From NCBI RefSeq assembly GCF_009728935.1, contig NZ_CP034235.1:6151501-6215500 (forward strand): DNA of 64,000 bases, in the 5' to 3' direction. How positions within the stretch are numbered: the first letter of the stretch is position 1; each line of letters starts with the position of its first letter. The position numbers and the translations under genes are program-made. The DNA comes from Paenibacillus psychroresistens (lineage in GTDB: Bacteria; Bacillota; Bacilli; Paenibacillales; NBRC-103111). The notes beneath the pieces were generated by a model. The model saw only the letters and a list, made by a program, of their open reading frames with translations. It had not been told where the DNA came from and ran no database searches. This document shows, piece by piece, positions 17,544 through 26,650 of this stretch.

Positions 17544-18269
17544 TTATATCTGAACGTTCTGATACACATTCCCTGCAAGATCTTTACCGCGGCAAAGCCA
17601 AATTTCCCTTTGGTCTAGCACCTTCGTATCCGTTGAGAAATAGCGCATGGTGTACCCACAACGACGGAATGCACTTGTGTTTGCTTCGGCGCCATGAATG
17701 ATTCTTGAATCATGCAGCGAGCACTCACCACGCTGCAATTCAAAATATACCGCTTTGGATTCGTCAACGCCTTTAATCTGAGAATCAAATGTGTTGTTCT
17801 TGCTATCCGCAGGCACATATTCCGAGAACCCATGTGTGTGTGTGCCGGGAATGACTCTCATACAGCCATTCTGTTTATTACTGGGATCAATAGCCAGCCA
17901 TAGGGTTACAATATTTTCAAAGGAAGAGGCCCTGCCTTTCCAGTAAGCGGAATCCTCATGCCACGGAGTCGCTCTTCCTTTGAATGGATCTTTGCAAATA
18001 AAATGACTCGACCAAAGCGCAATATTAGGTCCAATGATTGGCTCAATCACATCCAGCACCTCATCACTCAGCAGAAATTCCAGCAGCCTCGGATCTCGTA
18101 CATGGGGCCGATCGAGCTCATCAGAAATTTTATCCCCTTTATCACGCAAATGATCTTCAAAAATGGCTTCCAATCGATCCATCTTATCTTTAGTAAAAAC
18201 AGGCTTTTTGTAAATCAGATAACCATCTTCTCGATATTGGGCTGCATGGACTTGATTTAATTTCAACAT
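17544..18269 (-). CDS. Phytanoyl-CoA dioxygenase (PhyH) family protein
   Basis: About 241 aa. The facial triad is visible as H-x-D in TPWHEDSAYW (H104, D106) and His in IIHGAEANTS (H192) with a nearby Arg for 2-oxoglutarate. I use the ATG at 18269, eight bases after GAGGAG; a GTG three codons earlier overlaps that site. Follows the second permease pair on the same strand, which links it to sugar uptake. Clearly divergent in sequence from the paralogue at 11.1 kb. Confidence 0.87.
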   Translation of the reverse strand: MLKLNQVHAAQYREDGYLIYKKPVFTKDKMDRLEAIFEDHLRDKGDKISDELDRPHVRDPRLLEFLLSDEVLDVIEPIIGPNIALWSSHFICKDPFKGRATPWHEDSAYWKGRASSFENIVTLWLAIDPSNKQNGCMRVIPGTHTHGFSEYVPADSKNNTFDSQIKGVDESKAVYFELQRGECSLHDSRIIHGAEANTSAFRRCGYTMRYFSTDTKVLDQREIWLCRGKDLAGNVYQNVQI

Positions 18270-18379
18270 TTGCTCCACTCCTCATATAATGGCTGATTGT
18301 CTTCCTGTTTTCATCATAAGAGATCTACTAAAAACGTTCTCACCTTTTTCTCCGCTATATAATGCTTATCTTCGGCATA

Positions 18380-19243
18380 TTATTCTTTCACAGCACCAAG
18401 CGTAGCACCCTTCTCGAAATACTTCTGGAAAAAAGGATAAGTCGAAACGATTGGCAGCATAGCCAGCAGAATTGCCGCCATCTTCACATTGAGACCGAGA
18501 TTCTGCGAAATCGCCTCTGTGCCTGCATCAGAGCCTGTTTGGGAAGATCCGACGACAACCATTTGTCGCAGCAATGCCTGAATGGGCCATTTATTTGCCT
18601 TCAAATAAATAATCGCATTAAAAAATTCATTCCATCTATCCACCATAAAGAAGATAGCAAAGGTAGCAATAATGGGTGTTGACATGGGGATGACAACAGA
18701 CAGTAGGATACGCAGTTCTTTAGCACCATCGATACGCGCTGCCTCGTCAAGGCTGGCTGGCAAGGCTTGAAAAAAAGTTTTCATGATCATGATCGTAAAC
18801 GCATTAGTAAGAACGGGAAGCATAACCGCCCAGTAGCTGTCGATCAATCCAAATGATTTGACCACGAGATAGGTTGGAATAAGTCCGACTTGAAAAATCA
18901 TTGTCAAAAAAATAGCGGTCATCATCACACGTCGACCTGGCAATGTTTTTTTCGAAAGTGCATAAGCCAGCAGCACGGACACAATAAGACTAAGAATGGT
19001 ACCGACGACTGTAATATAAACCGTATTGCCGATTACTTTAACAAAAACGGATGTAGAAAACAGGTAGTAATAAGCATCAAATGTCCATCTTGGCGGCAAC
19101 AAGAAAAAAGCACCACCCTCCGAATCCGCTGGGTAGCTGAATGAAACGGCCAGCATATATAAGAAGGGAATGAGGACGGTAAGACAGAGGAGTAACAAGA
19201 AAGCTGCTAATCCATAATCATAAAGTTTGTTCTTAATTCCCAT
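18380..19243 (-). CDS. CUT1 sugar ABC transporter permease, LplC/YtcP type
   Basis: 287 aa with about six membrane helices, EAA loop SLDEAARIDGAKELRI and the family ending KGATLGAVKE. Nine bases after the partner permease. Same architecture as the system at 2.7-4.6 kb but only moderately similar, so the substrate probably differs. Confidence 0.93.
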   Translation of the reverse strand: MGIKNKLYDYGLAAFLLLLCLTVLIPFLYMLAVSFSYPADSEGGAFFLLPPRWTFDAYYYLFSTSVFVKVIGNTVYITVVGTILSLIVSVLLAYALSKKTLPGRRVMMTAIFLTMIFQVGLIPTYLVVKSFGLIDSYWAVMLPVLTNAFTIMIMKTFFQALPASLDEAARIDGAKELRILLSVVIPMSTPIIATFAIFFMVDRWNEFFNAIIYLKANKWPIQALLRQMVVVGSSQTGSDAGTEAISQNLGLNVKMAAILLAMLPIVSTYPFFQKYFEKGATLGAVKE

Positions 19244-19252
19244 AGCTCCTCC

Positions 19253-20146
19253 TTAAAAAATTCCTTCTTCACCTAATATTTTCGCAAAATAATCTGCAAC
19301 AAGCACCATAAGCAGGCTCGCTACGGATTTGAAAAGACCTACGGTAGTCGCCATGCTGAAATTTCCTTGTAGAAGTCCAACTTGGTAGACGTAAAGGTCG
19401 AATACATTCGCCACCGCATGATTTAGCGCGTTCTCAGACAAGAATATCTGGTAAAAATTAGAGTCTAATGATGTGCCAAGCTGGAGCAGCACTAACACGA
19501 CAATTGTACTTCGAATGCTTGGAAGTGAGATGCTCCACATCATTCTTAATTTACCCGCTCCATCTACATTCGCGGCATCGTAGAGCTCTGGATTAATCCC
19601 CACCAAAGCAGCTAACAGAATAATTGTACCCCACCCCATATCCCTCCAGATATGCTGCAGTACCATCAAAGGACGAAACCATTCCGTCGATGTCATAAAA
19701 GACAAATCGCTGCCCCCAAACTTCTCAACCAGCTGGTTAATAATTCCTGAAGGACCGAAGAAAATAATCGTAATACCGGCAATAATGACCCAAGATACAA
19801 AATGTGGCAGATAAAGCACGGATTGCACTATTTTTTTGTAGACACGAAATCGTAAATCGTTAAGCAGCAGGGAAAGAACAATGACAAGCGGAAAGTAAAA
19901 AACCAAATTATAAAAGCTTAATAAAAGTGTATTATTTAGTAAAATAATGAAGTCAGATTTGGCGAATAACTCTTTAAAGTTAGCCAGCCCTACCCAATCA
20001 CTCTGAAAAAAGCCGCGAAAAGGACTATATTCTTGAAAGGCCAACAAGAGTCCCCAGATGGGAACATATTTAAATAATATAAAATAAAGCATACCCGGCA
20101 GCGCAAATGCATAAAGCGGCATGTGTTTCTTCCATGTATTTCCCAT
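19253..20146 (-). CDS. CUT1 sugar ABC transporter permease, LplB type
   Basis: 297 aa from the ATG at 20146, which has AGGTGG seven bases upstream. The frame stays open 54 codons further into the end of the substrate-binding gene, but that part is not protein-like and has no ribosome-binding site. LPGMLYFILFKYVPIWGL opening and EAA loop ELYDAANVDGAGKLRM. Confidence 0.93.
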   Translation of the reverse strand: MGNTWKKHMPLYAFALPGMLYFILFKYVPIWGLLLAFQEYSPFRGFFQSDWVGLANFKELFAKSDFIILLNNTLLLSFYNLVFYFPLVIVLSLLLNDLRFRVYKKIVQSVLYLPHFVSWVIIAGITIIFFGPSGIINQLVEKFGGSDLSFMTSTEWFRPLMVLQHIWRDMGWGTIILLAALVGINPELYDAANVDGAGKLRMMWSISLPSIRSTIVVLVLLQLGTSLDSNFYQIFLSENALNHAVANVFDLYVYQVGLLQGNFSMATTVGLFKSVASLLMVLVADYFAKILGEEGIF

Positions 20147-20238
20147 TGCTAATCCACCTGCTTTTTCATATGTTGTTTGATAATCAAGTAAAGCAGAAAG
20201 AGAGAGGACATCCCCTCTCCCTCGTTTCCAACTCCCGT

Positions 20239-21804
20239 TTAAGGATGATCCTTCGAATATTGATCGAGATATTCTTTGAGGATGGTTTCGCCAGTTCCTG
20301 CAGCCCAAACGTCAATTTCTTTCTGCACCGAATCGTATTCCCCTTCACCCATTACATACTTCGTTGCAGCCGCTGTTAATGGCTTAAGAATATCCGGATT
20401 TTTACCAGCTGTTTCTGAAATGTAAGGCAAGAAAGGATTGGCTATACCAATTTTACTAATCGCATCAAGGATGCTTTTACTTGTCTTGACCACATCAGGA
20501 TTAGTTGTTGATTTAGTATAGTAGTAAGGGTCATAGCGGTTTTCCATCACAAACACATCGATACGGTCATTGGCGTAAGCCTTTTCTTGCTCTGGTGTTT
20601 TTTCAGCAATCCCGTTCTTAAGTCCGCTAGAATGAACACCAACTACACCTGTCTGATAGAATGCATCGTTCTCTTCACTGGCGCTGAAATCAAGGAAGTC
20701 AACAATCTTCTGGACTTTATCTTTGGCAACGGACTGCGGAACCACCCACAGACCATAATAGCCCGTAATCACCGCTGCACCTTTTGCCCCTTTGGGACCT
20801 GAAAGCTCAGGAATGGCAACCAGCTTCGCATTCGGATCAGTCTTAAGCAGCTTGCCGTAGGTAGATGAATCCGAAGGGTTCATATGCTGCACCTGACCAA
20901 CATAAGATCCAGCAACACCAGCAAAAAATTTATCTTGCCCTTGCGAGCTCTTTTGTACAGGCGCATCCTTATCGATTAGCTTATCCTTGTATGCTTGGCG
21001 AAGCCATTCCAGATACGATTTGTATTCTGGCTGTTGGAATACAGCACTCGCCTTACCTCCTTCAATCTTGTAAGCATTGGGCAGTCCGAAGGAGAAAGCT
21101 ATCGGATTGGCCATGCCAAATGGCGGAATCTGCGTATAGGCATCTATCGTGTTGGTCACTATATAAGGGATTGTTTTACCGCCACCTGCTGGATCTTTCT
21201 CCTTAAAGACTTTAAGCACATTTGTGAATTCATCCAATGTCTTCGGCACCTGAAGATTATATTGGTCCAGCCAATCTTTACGAAGAATGATATTAGCTTC
21301 GCCGCCACCATACAAGCCGCGAGGGCGAGGTATTCCGAAACGTAGACCATTGCTCTCCGTATTTTTCCACGTTTGCTCTGGAATGAACTCAAGATTTTTC
21401 TTGCCTTTGATGTAGGGAGTCAGATCTTGAAAAGCACCACTTTTGATAAAGCTTTGATACTTATTGAAAGGGTCAGTGAAAAGGACAAGATCGTAATTCG
21501 CTCCTGAAGTTAGAGATATGCTTAGCTTGTCTGAGTAAGCATCCGCTGGAACAAAATCGATGTCCAGCTTGATATTGCCGCGTTTCTCAATGTCAGCCTT
21601 CGCTAAATTATTGTCAGCATTAGGCAGCTGACCAAATATAATGGCAAGCACTTTCAAGGTTGTCGGTGCTGCTGTTGTTGTTCCCGATGAAGCCACGGGT
21701 GCTTTCGTCTCTTCTGTTTTGGAACCGCTTGAAGAACAGCCCGTTGCCAAAGTGGCAATCAATGTTGCGGTCAATAGTAAGCCTAACGTTTTCTTCTTTA
21801 ACAT
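20239..21804 (-). CDS. Sugar ABC transporter substrate-binding lipoprotein
   Basis: 521 aa family-1 solute-binding protein. Signal peptide with lipobox ATGC (lipidated Cys23) and a Thr/Ala/Ser linker, then the binding domain. First gene of the transcript that continues into the two permeases, PhyH, AraC, GH42 and isomerase genes. Divergent from the YesM-like kinase gene, which with its regulator probably controls it (inference). Confidence 0.92.
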   Translation of the reverse strand: MLKKKTLGLLLTATLIATLATGCSSSGSKTEETKAPVASSGTTTAAPTTLKVLAIIFGQLPNADNNLAKADIEKRGNIKLDIDFVPADAYSDKLSISLTSGANYDLVLFTDPFNKYQSFIKSGAFQDLTPYIKGKKNLEFIPEQTWKNTESNGLRFGIPRPRGLYGGGEANIILRKDWLDQYNLQVPKTLDEFTNVLKVFKEKDPAGGGKTIPYIVTNTIDAYTQIPPFGMANPIAFSFGLPNAYKIEGGKASAVFQQPEYKSYLEWLRQAYKDKLIDKDAPVQKSSQGQDKFFAGVAGSYVGQVQHMNPSDSSTYGKLLKTDPNAKLVAIPELSGPKGAKGAAVITGYYGLWVVPQSVAKDKVQKIVDFLDFSASEENDAFYQTGVVGVHSSGLKNGIAEKTPEQEKAYANDRIDVFVMENRYDPYYYTKSTTNPDVVKTSKSILDAISKIGIANPFLPYISETAGKNPDILKPLTAAATKYVMGEGEYDSVQKEIDVWAAGTGETILKEYLDQYSKDHP

Positions 21805-21972
21805 CTTGTTTTACCCCTCTCCTATTCTGCAATTAACTGCTAATTTGATTATATGGAATAATTCGTTTTCATTACATGGCGTTATCTTGATAGAGTGTAC
21901 CCGATTTATGAATTTTGAACATCTCCCTATTTCCACGATTAGAATCACGTTATAATAGAAGGGGGTGATAAC

Positions 21973-23721
21973 GTGCGTTTTTTTCAGTTCCTTAAAACGA
22001 GTTTTTTCTTTCGTTTATTGATATTCATGCTGGCTGTTCTATTCATTCCGCTTATCATTCTGGTGGTTAATACACAAGGTGCAGCCGATGCTTCCATTCA
22101 GAAACAGGTGAGCCGCATCAATGAACAGGTAGTCGGTCAACTCATGGAGCGGATCGAATTAACAATGATCCAGCTTCAGGATTTGGGTAATCAATACGGA
22201 TCTTTTCCTACAGTGCTGTCCTCCTTGACTTCAACGGGCAGTGCGTACGAGGATTCCGTGCAAACCAATTACTTGAGTGCAACACTAGATATTGCAGCCT
22301 CTGTTTTTCACAATGATGGCGATCTTGGCTTATTTAGGCTAAGAAATGAAGGACTTACCACTTCAAGCAATGTTAGTTACGAGGATCGTGAGCGCTTTAG
22401 CAAAGTCGCTTCCAACTTCCTGAAATCGGGTAAGTCTTGGAGATATATGAATGAGAACGTTGATAATAGCGGTCGCTCGTATTATTTAAGGCGAATTCCT
22501 TTTGATACCTGGCAGGAAGCTAAAGGAATTCTGATTATATCGATCAAAAACAGCTTGTACCGCAACCTTATCCAACGTGTCGAAACGGACAACAAAGGTT
22601 TCTTCACTCTTGTCAATGCACAAGGAAGCTTGATTTCTTCAACAAATCCACTCAGTATCAAGGATGCCCACTCATCTGCTCAGGCTTTGCTGGAACGCTG
22701 GAAGCAACTTGGTCAATCCTCGCAATTCCTGTTCAATGAACGATTGGTGCTGATCAAGCAGTCCAAACAATACGACCAGGTTATTGTAATCTCTGAAATC
22801 CCGGCTGAGGTGTTGACGGAAGACACTCGTCGCATTCGCCAATTCGTCCAATATTGGGCTGTCCTGCTCGCTATTGCCGGATTTATCTCCGTCCTTGGCT
22901 TTGCCTTCTACCTTTATCGCCCTTTGCTTGCGGTAAGAAGGCATATCGAGCGTATTAAGCAAGGGCATTTCGCTCCAGTCAAGGTTGCTCCTGCCCCCAG
23001 AGAAATTGGAGAGTTAAGCCATACACTCAATGCGATGTCGGTACATATGCAGACATTACTTAGTGATTTGAAGCTATCAGAGGAACTCAAACGGCGTACA
23101 GAGATCAAAGCACTGCAATCTCAGATTAATCCACATTTTTTATATAATAGCCTAAACACGATATTGGTGTACACTATTATGGGCGATTACGACAAAATCA
23201 AGTCACTTATGGGCAGTTTGCTCTCACTTCTGCGCTACTCCATGGAACACTTCGAGCAGCACGTGCCGTTGGAGCAAGAAATTGCTTATATTGATGATTA
23301 CCTGCACATGCTAGAGCTTCGTTACGAAAGAGCATTTGTCTTGGAAACAGAGATAGACGAGGGCCTGGAGGAGCTCCTTGTACCCAAGCTGCTTCTACAG
23401 CCATTGGTCGAAAATGCCGTCTTTCATGGCATTCTTCCCCTGAAGGAGCTTAATGGAAAGCTAATACTGCGTGTGGCAAGAATTACCGAGGGTGATCAGA
23501 TTTCCATCAGCCTTACGGATAACGGCAAGGGTATAAACGAATTCGAACTTGCTCAACTGCGAATGGGGCTTTTATTGGAGGCTACTGGAATGCATATTGG
23601 CATTCGTAATGTTTGGGATCGCATTCGACTGGTATACGGACCTGAAGCGGAATACGAATTTACAAGTTCAATAGATAGAGGTACTACGTTCCTCTTTCGT
23701 TTCAATAATAAATTGGATTAA
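21973..23721 (+). CDS. Sensor histidine kinase, YesM-like
   Basis: 582 aa. TM1 about 12-32, extracellular sensing region, TM2 near 290-312, HAMP (RPLLAVRRHIERIKQGHF), His_kinase with QINPHFLYNSLN and ATPase motifs VENAVFHG and DNGKGI. GTG start with AAGGGGGTGA just upstream. A TATAAT hexamer at 21951-21956 is only about 22 bases before the start, so either the leader is very short or this hexamer is not used. Followed after 23 bases by its regulator gene. Confidence 0.93.
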   Translation: MRFFQFLKTSFFFRLLIFMLAVLFIPLIILVVNTQGAADASIQKQVSRINEQVVGQLMERIELTMIQLQDLGNQYGSFPTVLSSLTSTGSAYEDSVQTNYLSATLDIAASVFHNDGDLGLFRLRNEGLTTSSNVSYEDRERFSKVASNFLKSGKSWRYMNENVDNSGRSYYLRRIPFDTWQEAKGILIISIKNSLYRNLIQRVETDNKGFFTLVNAQGSLISSTNPLSIKDAHSSAQALLERWKQLGQSSQFLFNERLVLIKQSKQYDQVIVISEIPAEVLTEDTRRIRQFVQYWAVLLAIAGFISVLGFAFYLYRPLLAVRRHIERIKQGHFAPVKVAPAPREIGELSHTLNAMSVHMQTLLSDLKLSEELKRRTEIKALQSQINPHFLYNSLNTILVYTIMGDYDKIKSLMGSLLSLLRYSMEHFEQHVPLEQEIAYIDDYLHMLELRYERAFVLETEIDEGLEELLVPKLLLQPLVENAVFHGILPLKELNGKLILRVARITEGDQISISLTDNGKGINEFELAQLRMGLLLEATGMHIGIRNVWDRIRLVYGPEAEYEFTSSIDRGTTFLFRFNNKLD

Positions 23722-23744
23722 AGCTTGCAATATGGGAGGTTCTT

Positions 23745-25340
23745 ATGCAGAAAACGACGGTTGTTCTCGTTGAGGATGAAAGACCCGCACTCAAAGTATT
23801 CCGACACATGATAGAGCAGCGAAGTGATTTATTCGAGCTGCTAGGCGAAGCAGAGAATGGCGCGGAGGGGGCTGCGCTTATTATGGAGCTGAAGCCGCAA
23901 ATAGTCATAACGGATATTACAATGCCTGTGAAAAGCGGGCTTGAGATGATTCGTGAGCTGAGGCACACTATGGTTCAGCCTCCTCTCTACATCCTTCTTA
24001 CTTGCCATGAAGATTTTCATTTCGCGCAGGAAGCCATTGAGCTTGGCGCTTCCTCTTATGTGCTCAAGGAACGCTGCTTGCTAGATTCAAACCTGCTGAC
24101 TCATATACTCGAGGGAATGCTTCCAGCCATTATGGGTCAATCTGAAGCCAAATTCGCACAAACAGCTCTTCAACAAAAGATAAAGCGGAACGAGATCCAA
24201 ATTGAGAGCAATTTATTTCTTGAAATGGTGCTTGGACAAAACGAGCAGTGGCTGCATCATCTCGAGGGATCCGGATTCCCAACCGTGAATGGACCCTATG
24301 CTTTTTTCTGGATAGAATTCGACCGCAAAGGACTACGCTTCTCCATTCAGAAGACCGAGGAGCTAAAGCTATGGCAGTTCGCCGCAGTTAACGTAATGCA
24401 AGAATATTTGCAAAGGTCGGGTCCTTGCCGATTAATCGCGCTGGATAGGGGGCGCTTTCTTGCAATCGTCCAAAGCTCAGGCAATGTTGAACTCACAGGA
24501 ACGGAAATAGCTTCCGCTTTAGTCCAATTTCTCAAAATTCGTTGCTTTGTCATGGGTGTGCAGATGGGCACAAGCCCTCTTAGTGAGGCGTTGCCCTGGT
24601 TGAGAAAAGCGTTTAGGGAGCCAGATTTATTCTTTTACCAACCTTTAAATGTTGCTTTTTCCCACACTTTAGACATACCTCTGGGCTATACGCCTCTGCC
24701 CTTGGAAGCACGTGGGATTTGGAGCGTCCGAATTCGTGAAGCATTGCTTAAACAAGCCTCTTGGAAATCGGACGAGCTGATTACTTTTACTTTGGATGAG
24801 GCTATTCGCAATCGCTGGCAGCCTCAGCAAATCAAAGGACTGTTCTTCGATGCCTTGAATGTTCTGCTCTCCTCGCTAAATCGTGATAATGACCCTCACA
24901 TCAACACAGTCGAGTTCCAAGAGGAGCTCTTCTCGTGCCAGACGCTTGGGTCGCTTCACGAAATGTGCAGCTCGTTTACGGTAAGCTTGAACAGTCTTTT
25001 GGCGAATGGGCAGTCTGTAGACCGTACCGTTGCAGCTATTATCCTTGAAATAAAGGCGCATCCCGAGCACCAGTATATTCTCGAGGATTTAGCAGAATCT
25101 ATTAATTACAGTTCTAATTATTTCTCGCAGATTTTCAAAAAAATAACCAGTGAGCCATTCGTGCAGTTCCTCACTCGTGAGCGCATAGAACGTGCCAAAG
25201 TACATCTGATAACCACCAACCTCAAAACATTTGAAATTGCTTACAAGGTTGGAATTCCAAATTACCGACATTTCAATCGCTTGTTCAAAAAAACGGTTGG
25301 CTGCTCGCCCACTGATTATCGCGAGCATCAAGGGATTTAG
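23745..25340 (+). CDS. Response regulator, YesN-like (receiver + AraC HTH)
   Basis: 531 aa. Receiver domain with E10/D11, phosphoacceptor D57 (VITDITMP) and Lys near 109 (YVLKERC, where the usual KP is KE). A long middle region of about 270 residues precedes the C-terminal AraC HTH (YILEDLAESINYSSNYFSQIFK and FEIAYKVGIPNYRHFNRLFKK). Cotranscribed with the kinase. Confidence 0.93.
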   Translation: MQKTTVVLVEDERPALKVFRHMIEQRSDLFELLGEAENGAEGAALIMELKPQIVITDITMPVKSGLEMIRELRHTMVQPPLYILLTCHEDFHFAQEAIELGASSYVLKERCLLDSNLLTHILEGMLPAIMGQSEAKFAQTALQQKIKRNEIQIESNLFLEMVLGQNEQWLHHLEGSGFPTVNGPYAFFWIEFDRKGLRFSIQKTEELKLWQFAAVNVMQEYLQRSGPCRLIALDRGRFLAIVQSSGNVELTGTEIASALVQFLKIRCFVMGVQMGTSPLSEALPWLRKAFREPDLFFYQPLNVAFSHTLDIPLGYTPLPLEARGIWSVRIREALLKQASWKSDELITFTLDEAIRNRWQPQQIKGLFFDALNVLLSSLNRDNDPHINTVEFQEELFSCQTLGSLHEMCSSFTVSLNSLLANGQSVDRTVAAIILEIKAHPEHQYILEDLAESINYSSNYFSQIFKKITSEPFVQFLTRERIERAKVHLITTNLKTFEIAYKVGIPNYRHFNRLFKKTVGCSPTDYREHQGI

Positions 25341-25350
25341 CAGGGTAGTA

Positions 25351-25641
25351 TTAATTTTGAAATAATATCCTAAAGGAATACATGATCTCCTTAAGATATG
25401 CACCAATTGCTATTATTCCCTTTCTACCACTATCTCGAATACCATGATAAAGCGCATTCTCAACAAGAGGTTGTAGAATAAATCTAAGAATAGGATATTT
25501 ATATACGTCTTCTTCAATCGTATACTCAACTTCGAACATATCCGTGTACCTCATTTTTTGAATAATTAGATAGTCAACTTGTAGCGGCAGTATGTGATGC
25601 GGATTTACTAGAAAAACATCTAAAGCGGATCGAGCCAACAC
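25351..25641 (-). pseudogene. Fragment of a YesM-like histidine kinase
   Basis: The 96-codon frame contains YLIIQKMRYTDMFEVEYTI, then ILRFILQPLVENALYHGI, the junction between the phosphoacceptor helix and the ATP-binding N-box of YesM-type kinases. It lacks the sensor, membrane segments, phospho-His and the G-boxes. The first 14 residues and the last 25 do not fit the family, so both ends are eroded. The in-frame ATG is accidental. Confidence 0.7.
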
Positions 25642-26199
25642 CGATCGAGACCGTGTAATGGCTGGAAAATTGCCCTGACTCTCTTCGTCTACGGGGCTAT
25701 TGGTCGTTCTTCAATGCCAGGCTTCCTCGAGAACTCCAATTGTAAATCGATGATTGTCATACCGACAGAAGAAGCAGCGATTGTCCAACGCCCCAGAATG
25801 CAGGGTGAACCCTCACTTACCGTCCTCCATTTCATTACCTCCCCACAACATATGACTGCTCCCCGATCCCCTCACTTTATGGGATACTATCTGCGATAAC
25901 CTCCATGAGAGGGGAATAAAAAAATGAATGAACAGCAACGACAAGCGAGTATGATCGGAGTGATAGGCTGATATTTTGCAAAAAAACGCAACGCAGCGGG
26001 CATGGTTTCAGTCTGCGCAAACGCAGTGTTGGTAAAAATAAGCACATGAAGGAATCTCCATCAGATTGATATTTAAGATCTTAAAAATATTGCTTATAAG
26101 AAGCAGGCATTGATTACCACTCTATTCATTATTTTTTCGTCCCCAATTCGTCCCCAAAGATTTATATCCAATATACTTTTCACTCATCATATCAATTTT
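25642..26199. other. Decayed DNA with a possible integrase tail
   Basis: No intact gene. On the minus strand 26132-26158 reads FGDELGTKK then a stop (26129-26131); its DNA carries two CGTCCCCAA units. I recall this ending from tyrosine recombinases of Gram-positive phages and integrative elements. A stop codon lies only two codons upstream, so just the tail remains. It lies about 90 bases beyond the 3' end of tRNA-Leu, where such elements insert. The rest shows only short protein-like stretches. Confidence 0.35.
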
Positions 26200-26232
26200 A
26201 AAAACAAAAGAACCCTTACTGTGTAAGGGTTC
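26200..26232 (-). terminator. Terminator of the tRNA Glu-Lys-Leu transcript
   Basis: Perfect 10-bp stem GAACCCTTAC/GTAAGGGTTC with a 3-base loop, followed on the minus strand by TTTTGTTTTT, about 20 bases after tRNA-Leu. Confidence 0.85.
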
Positions 26233-26252
26233 CGAGAGTTTTAAACTGTAAT

Positions 26253-26332
26253 GCGGTCAGCGGGATTTGAACCCGCACACCCGAAGGCACCACCCCCTCA
26301 AGATGGCGTGTCTGCCGTTCCACCATGACCGC
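26253..26332 (-). tRNA. tRNA-Leu (GAG)
   Basis: About 80-base tRNA with acceptor GCGGTCA/TGACCGC, T arm GCGGGTTCAAATCCCGC, and anticodon stem CCATC/GGTGG around loop TTGAGGG, giving anticodon GAG. The extra arm is fairly long, as expected for Leu. No CCA is encoded. Confidence 0.93.
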
Positions 26333-26370
26333 TTAATACGAGGGTATTTAATTTTTGTAAAGTACAAAAA

Positions 26371-26446
26371 TGGTGAGACATGAAGGATTCGAACCTTCGA
26401 CACCCTGATTAAAAGTCAGGTGCTCTACCAGCTGAGCTAATGTCTC
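26371..26446 (-). tRNA. tRNA-Lys (TTT)
   Basis: 76 bases including encoded CCA. Acceptor GAGACAT/ATGTCTC, D arm TAGCTCAGCTGGTAGAGC, anticodon stem CTGAC... with loop containing TTT, T arm GAAGGTTCGAATCCTTC. Confidence 0.95.
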
Positions 26447-26451
26447 ATAAA

Positions 26452-26526
26452 TGGTGACCCGTAGGGGACTCGAACCCCTGTTACCTCCGTGAAAGGGAGG
26501 TGTCTTAACCACTTGACCAACGGGCC
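26452..26526 (-). tRNA. tRNA-Glu (TTC)
   Basis: 75 bases with encoded CCA. Acceptor GGCCCGT, anticodon stem CCTCC/GGAGG around CTTTCAC giving TTC, T arm AGGGGTTCGAGTCCCCT. First tRNA of the Glu-Lys-Leu transcript. Confidence 0.95.
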
Positions 26527-26559
26527 TAAACTTCGTCTTTCTGAAAGACAACAAAAGTT

Positions 26560-26588
26560 ATTATAACGGATATGGATACGAAAGACAA
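26560..26588 (-). promoter_or_regulatory. Sigma-A promoter for tRNA Glu-Lys-Leu
   Basis: Minus-strand -35 TTGTCT (26583-26588), 17-bp spacer and perfect -10 TATAAT (26560-26565), about 34 bases before tRNA-Glu. It faces away from the corA gene on the plus strand. Confidence 0.7.
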
Positions 26589-26650
26589 GCTAATTCTTTT
26601 ATGCTATGCTGTGGTTAATAGTCTTAGGTTCAAGAACGGTGGGATCCAGT

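Noticed and set aside
21951..21956. TATAAT as promoter of the second kinase gene
   Set aside because: A start site from this hexamer would fall inside or next to the ribosome-binding site; no convincing -35 at the right distance.
26348..26554. 68-codon minus-strand frame
   Set aside because: Runs through tRNA-Lys and tRNA-Glu.
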